Assembly (NCBI GenBank): GCA_037349315.1
Contig: JBAIAC010000024.1
Location: 35,885,501-35,949,500 of the forward strand
DNA length: 64,000 nt
Reading direction: 5' to 3'
From: Chelydra serpentina
Taxonomy: Eukaryota; Chordata; Testudines; Chelydridae
How positions within the stretch are numbered: position 1 is the stretch's first letter; each line of letters begins with the position of its first letter. The translations under genes were made by a program, and so were the position numbers. Below the pieces are notes generated by a model. The model made no database searches. It was not told the DNA's origin and worked only from the letters and a program-made list of their open reading frames with translations. Below, piece after piece: positions 45,086 to 58,439 of the stretch.

Positions 45086-48000
45086 GTAAATATCCTTAAA
45101 TTACACTCTAAATTCTCAAACAGCATTTTTATTTTTTTGCCTATCTGTAAATTTAGGTTATTAATGATGGAAATATTGTTTTGTTAGATTATGTGCATCG
45201 TGAAATGAACATTTACCGACATTTACCAGTTAAAAACCTAATCCTTCCACACCTACATATACTGTATTTACTTGTCATTTTGATTCCATTTAAAATGGAA
45301 AATTTGATGCACTATTCTCTTTTTTTAAATCAGCTCAGCTAATAAACATCAATCATCCCTGCTAAAGAACAACATTTGTTTCACAGAAGAGAAGTCATTA
45401 AAATGTACAAATTAATTGTCCATGACCCAAATTCATACAGTGTCCCAGCTGGCATGATAAATGCTATCGCTTGCAAACAAACCTTCTTTTCATTTTTTTA
45501 GACCTTTATAACACAAGACATATTACCCAAATTTTATTGATTACAGCTGGTCAACAATGCCAACTATTGTATACTGCGTATTGCAGCAGGAAAGAATGAT
45601 CTGTAGCATTATTAATCCCTAGCAATCAAACAGAAGCATACACATTTACACCAATGCCTTTTAAAACACAATTAATTTGTTCTTGTTTTCTTAAGAGCAA
45701 TTAATAGCGGCAGGAGTTTTAATGAAATAAAGCTGATTCCCAGAGGGACTGTTTGTAATGAACTTTAAAACTTTGTAAACTATTTACTTTAAGACATGAT
45801 TAATAACAGAGCCATTAAATTACACATTGGGTTACCTATAACGCCAAGTGAAGAGATACTGCTAATTAAGCAATCATATTTGTTTGTATATGCCCTAACT
45901 AATTAGCTCTTTTTACATCTCTTAAACTCTTCTATCAGGACATATAGAATCCAACTGACTTCAGTAAAATAAACACATAATTTTCTGCAATATCGGTTTC
46001 CAATAAAAGTGAGTTTGTTCTGAAACACTTAGAAAATTCAATCAGAGTAAGTGGCTATTCTGAAAACTACATAGGGCTATACAAATTAGCTCTTAAGGGA
46101 ATTAATTAGCTTTTCAGGTTGGGGTTAAGCAGGACTGTAAAAACATCCCAGCCCAAATTAAGCTTGGAAAGATTTTATAAAACTTGGAGTAAGTTTAACA
46201 ATCAGAAAATTAATTTCTGCATGATTGACTGTTGACTCAAGCTTATTTATTAAAAAAAATATTTTTTCTCATGATCCTATAAGAGTAATTTAGCAAATAC
46301 AGACACTGTTTGGGCTAAAATAAACCTAAGAGAGGACCGTTCTGTCAGCACTGTTCACATTAATGATAGACAGATCTGCCTTATAGACAATTTTTTTTCT
46401 AAGTTCAGTTTTTTTCTATTTGAAGGTGGGACGAGAAGGAAGACAAAAATGAAACAAAAAAACTTTGAACCATTTTGAAACCACTATATGAATTCTCATA
46501 TCCAACATCATCTTGATTCCAAGTATCACTATTCAATTAATTCAAGCACTAAGAATGCTTTATTCTCTGATCTGTCATTCTTCTAATATTTTTAGCCATC
46601 TGTGAACAATGTGCAAAATAAGCTACATTATTTCACATGGTAGCAGCTATCAGGTATCAGTGGGTGCTGATATGGGTGCAACCTAACAAAATGCTTTGGG
46701 CTCTTTGGAAGGAACAGTTATCCAAAATGTTAAAACCATTTCATATATTGATGTCACAGAGGAAGAATTTCCAAAGTGCGTAAGTGACTTGAAACACAAG
46801 TACCATTTAAAGTTAGTGGGACTTGTTTTTCTAAGTCAGTCAGGCACTTACAAAAATTGCACTCATAGTAAATATATTCACTGGATATTAAAAAGCAACA
46901 GCAGCACGGTGCCTCAGGAAGCTTTTCTAGAAAAGCAAATAGTATTGGGTGATGCAGGCTAATGAATTAATTTTATTTACTCACTGGACTCATACTCATG
47001 TGTAAATTAGATTGCTTTCAAAATTTGGTGCAATTAAAATTTGACAATTTACTTTTCACTATCCCCAAACCAGATGTTACCTTTTTGAATGATAGTTCAT
47101 TTGTGTTTCACCGTTACTTTGCTATGCTATTCTGAATGCATAATATTTTCATACATGTTCATTGTTGCATCTCTGGTAGCAAGTTTGAAATCAGACACAT
47201 TTGGGCTGTTATCTATTGTCTTATTAAATTTGATTATATTTGATTATATTCTGTCATTCCAGTTGAATCTCCTTTTAAAGGTGTGTTAATTCTAATAAAG
47301 AAATGTATTGCTTTCATTATGAAATCCCAAAGATCAACCTAATCATGTACTAATTAACATTTGCATAAGGTGACCCTTTCCAAATCATAATTCATATTTT
47401 ATTTGGAATGTGTTCATGTATAGCATTATATAGGGGAGGCAAATCAATTTTACTAAACTTTGAGTGCTATTCTATTATATATGCTATGTGTTCTTATACT
47501 TTTATGGTGTTAGACTTTTACTTTTAATATGACATAATATAAACTAAGTATTATTTGTGTTGTGTTCCTAATCTGTAAAGACCAAATATTTTGGCCATGA
47601 TTCTGCAATGCATTTAAGCATATGCATAATTGAGAGTATTGCAAATGCCTACTTTTGTCTAATGGCTGGCTCACCAAACCAAGTGTGAGGGAAGTGCATT
47701 CTCCTTCCCAGATGGGAGATTGCTGATTCCTACTCCTGCTGTGCATACTGCATATCAGCACTGCTGTATAATCTCACAGGACTTCTCTACAGGCTTTGTA
47801 ATGTGAGCATTAAAGCATAACAACTGAGAATTTGTGCAGGTGAAAGCTAAACTCTGGATGAACAAAGTGACTTTGTGAATGGAGTAAAATACCTTAAACA
47901 GGAAGGAAAACATGTTTAATTTAGCTAAAAATAAAATAAATCATAAAGATGAATATGTGTGAACCTGAAAAACACTGTAGTGCTTTGAGTATCTGCTTGG

Positions 48001-50623
48001 ATGAAGACATGATTTTGAAGACCTCTCTTTTACAGTTGAGGTCTACTCAGCCAATAAAGGGCTTTGGAAGTCCCATAGACCAATCTATCACAGCATTTCT
48101 TCTAGAAGAAAGGAAGCACCATAGGCTGAGATCAGCTGGAATTTACTGAAGCACCCTTAGAGATGATGTCCCAACCAGATTACATAAAACTGGGAACTAC
48201 ATCTTCAAGGTGATGCTGAAATTCGAACCATTTTTAACACACGTACCCCTGCACCACTTTTGGAAGTTGCTATTCCAAAACTGTTAGCTTGCCCCAGAAA
48301 GTATAAATCTTTGTATTTTAGTCACTGAGAAATTATGCCATTTACAATACTTGAATAGTAATGTCCAGTCGTCATTCATCACCATAAATCAAAAAATGTG
48401 AATTTTGGATGCAGACATGGCAACATGAATTTTTCTTCATCTCATGTTATTCTTTTTCATCTTTATTAGACAGTTCAAAATGCTTCTGAAGAGACTGGGT
48501 TAAATTATGAACATTAAAATTAACATATATATTAAAATATTTAAAGCATCATTTGCAATGAACCAATGTCAATGTAATTAAGTACAAAGACTCTGCAAAT
48601 CATAAACCTGTTTTTTATTAACATCACTTTCTCCAAAAGCCTTAGCACATCTGTTGGTCTATTTTAAATTTGCTATTTATAAAATTCAGGAAAACTGCAT
48701 GCCTACTGATTGCTCCATTTCCATTATATACATATTCACCCACATAATTATGGCAGTTCAGAAGTATACTATACAGTGCACCATTAAATACAAGACAGGT
48801 TTTAATTAGAAATAGAAATATGGATATTATAGTATTTAAAATTGTTCTACTTGCAACTGTCCATGAGTATAGCCATAACAGCTACCTTCCTGTAATAATT
48901 TGACTTTGACAAAAGTTAGTGTTTTTTCGGAAAGACATAGTAGTGTCATTCTTAGAAGTTGTTGCTGTCTGCAGATGGTCTAAATAAATGGCAATAGAAA
49001 TGTGGCAATCTTGCCACAAAGTTGTGGGTATTGAATAACTTTCAACCCATGTTTTAATGATAATCCTGAATATTCATATATTCATGAAGGTAATTGCAAA
49101 TTCCTGGTGTCTGGGGTTTTAGTTCTTTTCATTTTTTTTACAGGGGAATTTGTTTCAGCCATTGCAATGCATTACAGCTGTTCAAAATATGGAAAAACAA
49201 TTTTGAAAAAGAAAAATGAAGTTTCCATTTTTCAGGGTTCAAAACAAGGTTTCAAAAAATGCCAAACCTTTCCAAAGTTTTGATATTTTGAACATTTGAA
49301 TTTGTTTCCCCATCTCCTTTATTTACAAGGTTTTTTATTTTATTTTTTATCTTGTTCTTTTTGCTTGCTCTTTATCTTTTTTAACTTTGGAAAAGTTCCA
49401 CAGTGGCAAAAAAAAAGGAAAAAAAAAGGAAGGTCTGTAACTGACACCATCTTTTCAAAAGTTGGAATTGGATTTTTTTTTCCTCTTAAGTAACTTGAGG
49501 TGAGGGGGCTGTTGGAGGAATTTTCAAAATATATTTGCCACTTATTTTTTTCTCTGTCTCCTACATCAGATAAAAAATTAAGGTTTATTCAAATCTCCTC
49601 AGATTTAGAAAAAAAACATCGTCCCATAGCCACACACTAAACAATCAAGATTTGAAATGGAAATAACACCACACTTTAAAAAAAAAATTCTTAGGGAGGA
49701 GGAAGTTGAGCTTATAATGAAAATCAAGTTTCTATCTTAGCCATGCAGATGCTGCTTTCTCATCATATTATTGTCAGAATAACAAGTGATTCTCTTTCAT
49801 GTCTTGCTCCAGTTACTTGCAATAACTAGAAATGCCTCAATAAGATATGACATCAAGCTTTTAAATAAGCTTGTTAAAAGAGTGCATGATACACTGACTG
49901 AAGACTGTTTCTCGCTGATGTAATAAGAATGACCCAAATATTTCTCAGTCAGAATACTATACTTTCAATGGACTGATGTGATGCATTCCTTGCTGACATA
50001 CCATTACAGAGATTATTGAAGCGATGTAAAATATAATACAATAATTGTATGTTGTGACTGAAAAGGAACAGTTGGCACTATTGTGATATCAGATTCCCCA
50101 ACATTTGGTTTGCTTTGTTGCACTCTTTCCAGAAAACAACATTCTCCAGTTTTGCTTTCTGGGTGAGAAAAGACAGGTCCTGAGTGATATTTTACTTGAT
50201 TTTTTTTTTAAATGTTACATTTTTAAGAAAACATTTGGTTAAACTTTGTATTACAGGTACATTTATAGTTAGTTTATAAAGGGTTAATGATTAATAAGTG
50301 GTTTAATTAATTGTTCTAGAACTGTACATATTTATGTAAGGAAGCATCAGCAAAATCCACACTCACTTCTTCACCTATTTGTTTTAACCATTCACATTGT
50401 GACAATCTGCATCAGCTGTTGATCCATTTCCATTCAATTATATAGAAATTATCTTCCACTTCATTCCACATTTATTTCCAGAAATCTCAGCTGTTCATAG
50501 CTTTTGATGGAGCCAGGTTCTCTTCGGCTCCTGGCCATCCAATGAAGGGTTTGGCTAGAACCTTGCCATACTTAGCCAATGCAAATTTTGTAAGGCTGTT
50601 GAACAGTAAAGCAAACCACTTAC
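45086..50623. other. AT-rich noncoding DNA
   Basis: More than 5 kb without a convincing gene. A foldback-type repeat lies at about 46,765-46,865 ('ccaaagtgcgtaagtgact', 'gtcagtcaggcacttac'). At 49,813-49,923 an acceptor (gtcttgctccag) opens a 36-codon frame ending at taa (LLAITRNASIRYD ... TEDCFSLM); it could be a terminal exon, but evidence is weak. Confidence 0.45.
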
Positions 50624-50695
50624 CTTCCCAGCAGATCTGAGCCTGACAAGGGCTGTTGTCAGCATCAGTCACACTCTTTATCAGCCGTATTGCTC
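50624..50695 (-). CDS. candidate small internal exon, unknown gene
   Basis: On the - strand a 72-bp segment follows an acceptor ending aataagttgttcag and ends at a consensus donor (gggaag then gtaagt). Only one frame is open: two bases, then 23 codons (AIRLIKSVTDADNSPC, QAQICWE), then one base. The peptide is protein-like, but the segment is short and no partner exon on - was found except the weak one at 2,108. Likely chance unless homology is shown. Confidence 0.18.
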
Positions 50696-50924
50696 CTGAA
50701 CAACTTATTAGGAAAAGGAATTTATTTTCTATGCTGTGTCTTGAGAATATTATCATATTAATGTACAGTACATCCGTCCCACATACGAATAGGATTTATC
50801 AAGTTTTGAGTGGAAATTCTTTAGCTTCTGCAGATATAATTATTTTATCTTACATTATATTAGTATTCAGGCATATCAGGCCAATTCTATCTTTCAGAGT
50901 CCATTATCTCCATTGACTCAAGCT

Positions 50925-51170
50925 CATTTACTCTCATTGGGGAGCTGGCCCAATATTCCAAGTATGGTCATACCATGGATTTATATAAAGGCATTATCAT
51001 ATTTTTCAGTATTCTTTTCTACCTTGTTTTGTATGCACCTTAATGTTTTCTTTGCTTGAGTGCACCATACATTGAGCAAAGAACTTCACTGATCTGTCCA
51101 CAGTAACATAAAGTTCCTTTTCTTGATTAGTTACAATTATTTTTAGAACACAGTAATATGTATGAGTAAT
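50925..51170 (-). mobile_element. CR1-type LINE fragment
   Basis: The + strand contains ggtcataccatggatttata, ggcattatcat, gcaccatacattgagcaaag and 'cttgattagttacaatt', parallel to 44,600-44,760 in the CR1 fragment above (gctgcacattgaacagagg). Same orientation, no coding. Confidence 0.58.
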
Positions 51171-51189
51171 ACTTATTATTTTCAACATC

Positions 51190-51366
51190 GTTGTAGTTGT
51201 GTTGATCTCAGGATACTGAGACAAGCTGGATGAGGTAATATCTTTAATTGGACCAACGTCTGTTGGTGAAAGAGGCAAACTTTCTGTGTAAACTCAAAAG
51301 CTTGTCTCTTTGGCCAACAGAAGCTGGTCCAATAAAAGATATTACCTGACTTACCTTGTCTCTCTA
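51190..51366. repeat. palindromic MITE-like repeat, copy 2
   Basis: Left: acaagctggatgaggtaata, tctttaattggaccaacgtc; right inverse: ccaacagaagctggtccaat, aaaagatattacctgactta. Same family as 39,813-39,949. Confidence 0.68.
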
Positions 51367-51369
51367 AAA

Positions 51370-54012
51370 GTTATTATTCCTTTCAATGTACATTACACTG
51401 CATCTGTCTGGACAGCATGATGGCAAATGAAAGTCAGTACTTTCACCAATCTTTGTCAGTTTCCTCTGAAGTTCTTCACACACTTCTTTAGTTTTTACAG
51501 GCCTAATTATCAGACTCTACGTTTTCTTTCGTTCTTATGGGAGCATTGATTCGGGTATCTAATCTCTACTTAAAACGTTCTGTGGGTAATTTTGGGATAA
51601 CCCGTCAAAATTGTAGCCTGCAGCTATCAGGCATGGTAGTCTTACAGCATCTCATGAATAGCTCTACTGCATAGGTAGTTACATATATAAGAAAATTCAA
51701 TAGTGTTTAAATCTTTAACATACTTTCTTCGACAGCTACTGGATAATTCAGTCACTTGGAAACGAAGAAACCAAGTTTGTTGGGGTTTGTGTGCTCACAA
51801 TAATTAAGGTGGAACAAAAGGTCTGCTTAAGGAATGTAGTTGGCTCTGACATTTTGCCTCTAATGTGACAAGTGAATGCTTATATTCTAAATGAATGTAT
51901 TCCCATACAGTTAGCTTTTCCATTTGAACTTGTGAGAGTTGACTAAAGCTTTGTTATAAGTCCCTCTGGAAAGCACTGACACACTCTCAGGTTGCTGACA
52001 GGAAAACCCTGCAGATTGCCTAAGGGCTTTTCTGCATCACTTCAGCTATAGCTATGATCAGGTTTTGAAATTTCTCCTTGAAGTTTGGCTGTAATTTCTT
52101 GAAAGGCAAATACTTCTGAAAGCACCCTTGCAAGATATGAAAAAACCTCCAGAAAATCCAGTTGATATCCTGGATCGAGGACAAAAGGTGAAGTATTTGA
52201 ATCAAGTATTAAAAGTTAGGCAGTGCCTCAATAGAAAGAGCATATAAAGTGATACCTTGGATCAATACTTTATATCAGTTACAATGACAATATTATTTTC
52301 TAACACAAATGAAAGTATATCTGAAGTTATTCTCTGCCTAGAGGTTTGACCAACAAAGACCGCTCATGAGGTACTTGGCAAACATATTTTAATTAAAAAT
52401 CTGTTTGTTGAGCAATAGATCTCTGTTCTTTTAGGAAATAAGTACACATGGCACCCATGAAGTTAAGTGGGAGATATTTCAAATGCACAAAGGACAAATT
52501 AGATATACATCCCCTACTGAATTTCAAATCCTTTGAAACTCCAGCCCAAACAATCATTTTCAGATGGTTTTCTCTCTCTTTATTTATTTATTTATTTTGC
52601 AGTTTTATAATATAACTTTTCCACTCATTTCTCACAGATGTTTAGAACTAGTGGATATAGGGCCTGATCCAAAGCCATATTGAAGGACATCCATTGAGTT
52701 CAAGGCTTTTAGTTTAGACTTTTCTAAACTTCTGTATTTCTTATCCCTCTCCTCTGACTTTGACTGACCATGAATAATTCCCCATATCCACTGTTAAATA
52801 CATTTATGGTGATGTTTGCTGGGAGGATTAATTGAGCAATAACAATTCAGATTACACATTGGCCCCAGATTATCTATTCCAATCACATGATTGGTTCTCC
52901 TTCAAAAATGTTATTACCAACTAGGCAGATGTAATTTATAATGTAAGGTCATAAATGACTTGGGTATCTTTATGTATGACTAATCCCGAGAGTAGTTCTG
53001 TATGTTTGCTTCAATACGAGTTACACATATGATATATATCTCAACCTCAAGCTATGTATGTAGAAGCCAAAATTAACCACATTTCAAGAAACAAATACTT
53101 AGATCTAGTCCCAGATTTAGGGTTAGTTTAGCCGTTGGTTAAATATCAACTACGTTTCAGACATGCAAACTGATGAAAGGCCCCCTTCTCATACACACAA
53201 CTGCTCTAGGAAATCCTCACTTCTCAAAGGGCACAAATTACCCCATGAAACCCTGCTCTGTGTGCATGAAAACATGTTCCCAAAGGGTTTGATCACATAC
53301 GGCTTTATTCAAAAGAGAAGCAATTGGTTATTGGTAATAGGGAGTCCTTAAATGCTGGACTCCCACATGGATGTGCCACATACCCTGTGTAAGAGTCAGC
53401 ACATATTGCACTGACCCAGGAGCAGCCAGGAAGCAAAATGTGATTCAGAGAAAATCAGCCTCCCATTCACCAGACCAGACCTATATCTGCCATAACATTC
53501 ATCACCCAGAGTGCCTAACAGCTGTACTGGCTGGCACTTGTAGGGTATGACCAATCACCTTCCCTGTCCATCTTGTCCACGTCTGTAGGTAGAAAGTAGC
53601 AACCTGGCAAAGACTTCTCTCACACCCTTTGTAGCTACGGTATGGGTGGCTGGCATAGAGGAATACCTGGGGATGTTACATCTCTGTACTCCACTGTGTA
53701 GGTGTGCAGGGTTGACTTTTTGTAATTCCATGTCCACAGAGTTTGCACTGGGTTCCGCTGCTTTTTCTGGGAAGTCTTCCATCTAGCTTTGGAAAATGTG
53801 TTTATCTGGAATATTTGGGGCAATTTAAGATGGTATTTTGTGCTCCTTACCTGCCACTGTTATCTTCTTGCTGCGTGCCTGGTCCTTCCCCACAATGAGT
53901 TCTAGTACACTGAGCCTGAACCTCACAGGGCAAACCCTTTGTTCCCTCCAAGATAATAATAATAATAATAAAAAATCTGCCTGGAAACTGTATTTGCCAA
54001 AAACAGTTGACA
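51370..54012. other. noncoding DNA
   Basis: AT-rich until about 53,150, then mixed. No gene is supported. A short (ATA)n/(AAT)n tract lies at about 53,954-53,973. The part 53,510-54,000 has higher GC and short open frames on - without recognisable domains; it may belong to the composite element that follows. Confidence 0.4.
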
Positions 54013-54137
54013 TGCCTTCTGTATCCTTCTGATCAACCTTCACTGGCCAGTCACCTTCCCTCCTGCCACTGAGTTCTCATATGTCCTTGTCTTATGTCCA
54101 TTCCTTTCCCTATCACTTCCACTTACCGCTGCCTTCA
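54013..54137 (+). repeat. ~125-bp direct repeat, left copy
   Basis: Starts tgccttctgtatccttctg and ends cgctgccttca. Matches 55,092-55,218 with a few substitutions and small indels. Starts TG and ends CA, like a short LTR. Confidence 0.85.
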
Positions 54138-55091
54138 TGGCTAATTCTCCAGTCAGGCACTTTGAATGCAGAAGGCGGGAGCCCACAAGGATTCTAAAAA
54201 ATATTACTGGCCACTCCAGGCTTGTATTAAGAGTCCCCCTTTTGAGACTCCCCTTTTGAGATTCCCAAGGTTACAGCTTTTCTCTGGCCTTGGATTGATA
54301 GATGCTGCCACCACCCAAGTGCATAACCCCTTTGAGAGCCCAGGAAGACACACTTGGGAATTCCTTCCTGTGGGGTACCCTCATGCCCTTTCACACCCCC
54401 GACCCCAGGGAAGAGCTGAGAAAGAAAAAAAAGAAAATCAGCTGTTGCCACCAGCTAATTAAACAACATGTGCACAAACCTCTTAAGACTCAAAAATCCA
54501 ATTCTGTTCTTTAAAAAGGTAAATTTTATTAATAATAAAAAAAGTAATACATCTCAGAACTCGGGCTATTGCTAGATTCTAAAAGAGCAACTACACAGAT
54601 TAAGCAACAAGAATAGCTTTCTTGAGGTCCAGTTACAAGCAAAACAAAAACACCTGGGATTAGCGCAGAGGAATCCACAAACTATAACAAAATAAAAGGG
54701 ATAAACCTAATTGCATCTTCCTAGACATTTCCTGATCTACTTACATATCTGGGGTTTTAAATGAGTAGTTTCTAGGTGTGATGCTGATGATTTTTTATTC
54801 CTGGCCCAAGCTTCTTACAGCATAGCTGTTGCCCTGTCTGCCTCTCCCAGGGAGACCAACAACAGACAGACAAAAGGGGAGTCTTTTTTTAATTTTAAAA
54901 AGTTCTAACCTTCCCACTGGCTCTTTTGGCCAGGTGCTCACTCACTTCCTATTACCTATGCATAGCAGTGAAACTTTTTAACCCTTTACAGGTAGAGCAA
55001 TTAGAGAACAGCTACTAAGAGGGATTTTATAGCTACTGGCTGGTTGGGTGTCCATAAAAGGGCGCTGCCCCCCCCCTTCATTTATCACACA
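54138..55091 (-). mobile_element. dispersed element between direct repeats
   Basis: About 950 bp, ending on + with cttcatttatcaca, which in reverse starts tgtgataaatgaag (TG start). It contains attttattaataataaaa (54,523-54,541), an inverse of aataaa-type signals. My recollection is that closely similar sequence is highly repeated in turtles, so a retroelement (LTR-type, - strand) is likely. No coding domain is seen. Flanking direct repeats of ~125 bp could be its own short terminal repeats (TRIM-like) or a separate duplication. Confidence 0.5.
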
Positions 55092-55218
55092 TGCCTTCTG
55101 TATCCTTTCTGATCAAACTTCACTGGCCAGTCACCTTTCCTCCTGCCACTGAGTTCTCACATGTCCTTGTGCGTATGTCCATTCCTTTCCCTATCCCTTC
55201 CACTTACTGCTGCCTTCA
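55092..55218 (+). repeat. ~125-bp direct repeat, right copy
   Basis: Copy of 54,013-54,137 (tgccttctgtatcctttctg ... tgctgccttca). Outside the copies the sequences differ (left gttgaca, right cctcatc), so no matching short TSD is obvious. Confidence 0.85.
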
Positions 55219-56359
55219 CCTCATCTCAGCAACCAAAAGGAGCATAGGGGTAGAGCATTTCATCTCCTTCAAGCAGCCAGATGGAAGGGGCCTTCCCTGT
55301 CCTTAAATTGGGTGACACACTGACTCTTAACTCAGCATCAAGATCCCCTGATTTGGCAGACATTGGATCCCATGTCAGAGTAGAGATATGTATGCAGATA
55401 TGTGTGCAAAATCTTCAACGAGAAATTATTATTAAATCAACAAAATCAGTGCTGTGACATATCATTCCATTTTAAAACGTTTTCTCTGACTGTTTAGTAT
55501 GCCTCTCACCCTACCCCTGAATTTCCAGTTTTCTGCAACATTGAGTATTGTAGTGCCACAGGGACCTTTGCCACAGAATACAGCTCTAGTATGGTGCAGA
55601 GAACACTGGTGCTGCTTATATTTAAAATGATGAACTGACCAGATGGCACAATACTGTTGCCATCTTTACAATTGCCAGAAGAGCGTAACTGAAAATGATC
55701 TATTGTTCTATTAATTTTATTTATTTGGGTTTTATTTTAAAATGAAAAAATCCCATGTAATTCACTGGTACCAGAATAAATATTATAGTAATTTAGAATA
55801 GGGACTATAAAGAATATTTAGAATAGATAGAACTGAGCAACATCCTGGGTCTAAACACCCCTAGACTTTGAGTTATGGGTTGAATTGAAACCCAGAGTGA
55901 AATCTGAGTTTTGTGGCTGGCCCCTGTCACTAAAATGTGTTCAGAGAAGAACCTGGAACTAAGCACCCCATAATTTGGGGGGTTAAGGGTGATTCAAAAT
56001 CTAGATCTGATTTCTGAAGTTTGGGGCTATCTTGAAATTCAGTGTTTTGCTTCAGTCATAACTTCCGTTTTCACAGTAAAATGTCAGACATGCTGTGGGC
56101 ATTTTCTGCCACCATTACTCACACAGAGTAGTACCTCTTCTGTGAACAGTCCCATTGATTTCAATGGAACAATGTGAGGAATAAGGCACTATGCAATGCA
56201 AGTAAGCATGGCAGAACCTGGCCTGCTATTACTGAAGAGATTTTGAACTCTGGATAGAATTGGAGGTTTCTAACTAGTCCTCCATGCTGTTATAAATATG
56301 TCTATAATGCCCAGTAAATTCACAGGGCTAAAGATTTCCTTTGAATCAAACTCTGCAGC
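55219..56359. other. AT-rich noncoding DNA
   Basis: No gene or placed repeat, apart from a weak foldback-like stretch near 56,130-56,190 ('cagtcccattgatttcaatg'). Confidence 0.45.
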
Positions 56360-56483
56360 TAGGGTGACCAGATGTCCCGATTTTATAGGGACAGTCCCGA
56401 TTTTCAGGTCTTTTTCTTATATAGGCTCCTATTACCCCCCAACCTCTGTCCCGATTTTTCACACTTGCTGTCTGGTCACCCTA
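56360..56483 (+). mobile_element. 124-bp hAT-like MITE, copy 2
   Basis: Starts tagggtgaccag and ends ctggtcaccct-a. Perfect 8-bp flanking repeats tctgcagc at 56,352-56,359 and 56,484-56,491. Same length and opposite orientation to 30,526-30,649. The 8-bp TSD suggests hAT rather than Tc1/mariner, although both ends also carry TA. Internal 'cccgattt' motifs recur. Confidence 0.88.
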
Positions 56484-58439
56484 TCTGCAGCCCTTTCTCA
56501 GGGTTACTTTAAGCTTTTAGAACCTGGCTCAGTTTCCACTGAAGTCAATGAGACATCAACTCGTTGAAATTTGCAGGGAGAGTGGGCATGCTGCTACATC
56601 TCTGTTCAGGGTGCAGCTAACCATGCCAGTCCTGCTCCATGGATGGGATGGGGACATGGCCCCTTAACCTTGTCTGGATATGACCCTGATTCCTTTAAGG
56701 TGCCGGGTGCCCCAAGGAGCATAGATGGTACATTATTCCTTGTTTTCCTTGGAATGAATGGGTAGGTATAATTGTTATCTCTTATTGGTGTGTGTGTGGA
56801 TGTTGGGGGTTGGAAATCTCCTTGTTCTTTCTCCCACCAGGTAGATTCTGGCCCTTAGTTCTTAGTCAAGCAAACCTCCCACTGAAATGTACACTTGCCT
56901 GTCTAAAATCTATTTCATAAGAGGAATAAGATAAAACCCGGGAATTTTTGCCTTAATTTGCATTTATTAGATGGTTCTAGAGGGTGAAAGTGCAAGGCCA
57001 AATCTCTTGATATAATTGGATACATGTTATCACGAACCACAGATGATTGTCTATTGTCTTTTTATAATATCTGCCGTATTATGTAAGATATACTGTATGT
57101 GTAGTAGTAATTTGTTGCTTTATTTTTAAAAAAATCACAAATTTAAAGGAGAATACAGTATGCTGATTGTAGAAGGGCTGCAGCAAACCAAGTTTTACTT
57201 CTAGGTTGGAAAAACCTTCTTCAGTCAGGTTTTTCTTTGGACAAAGCAAAGCTAGAGAAAGGTATGACTGAGGATCCATTTTAAGCAAGCCACCAAAGTT
57301 TGGGGTTGGGAATTAGAGTTAGGAAAAGTATGTTTGAATAAAAAGTTGTAGTTTGAATTCACCTTTACTCCCATCAGAATGAGTAGTACAGATTATTCAA
57401 GGAATAAGATATTATTCAGTGTGAAAAAGGGATGTAGAATCTGTCCTATACAATATTGATATAGATGGAGCTGGTTATTTAGTTTGAATGGGCAGTATCA
57501 GGCAACCCTATAGGATTCTGTTTTCAGTGGCTTAAAACTGTCAAACTTTAACTGTTTGGCTTGGAGTTTCCCATGATGGGGTTCTGCATCAGGCTGAACT
57601 TTGTTTTGGAAAACAGGCAACCAGGAAATGAGAAACGCATGATTAGTGACTATCTGTGAAAAGTCTGGTTTAAGTGACATGCCTAGCATCACATAGGAAC
57701 TCTGTGGCGAATACAGTAATAGAAGCCAGTTCTCCAGGGAATGGATCCCAATAAAAATGCTATTCTACATTAAAACCATATGTCAGTTTCTCATAAAGTG
57801 CCCAGACTAGTTATTCTGCATAGTGGGTACATGTTTTTTTATTGTTTTTGGCCTTTTTGTTTGCTTGGTTTTTGGTCAGGGTATTAAGTTCCCTTGTGAG
57901 AGGCAAGAAGGAAAACAAAATAAATGTTTTTCAAGGGAAAGAGGAGCCATCTGCCCCTGTTGAAAAGTATTGTACACCATGGGGATTTCATCATTTTTTT
58001 TTATACCAGTGACAGATTGTGCAAAGTGCAGGTGCCCAGTAAATCAAAGAAATGCCAACATTTCTGATTCACAGAGCTTTTTAAAAACCTCAGATCTGAC
58101 TGAGCGGATATCTCTTGGCCCAAACAATTTTAGAAAACAATTTATGTAGCTCTTTCCAGAACAAACAATATGAACATTTTAACTGATGTGGTTTGAAATA
58201 AAAATAAATATTTGGGCAGAATTACTATTTTAAGACAATGTGTTCCTTTTATAGAGGTAGTCACTGGTAATATCTGAGGGACTATTTTTTTAAGTGGATC
58301 TGTTAGTTGACACCTCTTTCATTATGGGGACATATCAAATGCTTTGTATTATTTTATTCATACCTAAGGACTTTGCTCTTTTATATTTAAAACTTCTGTG
58401 GTTTAACTGGGAGCTATATTCAAATAAACGTATTCAGTT
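56484..58439. other. AT-rich noncoding DNA
   Basis: No supported gene. Open frames are short and unremarkable. Confidence 0.5.
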
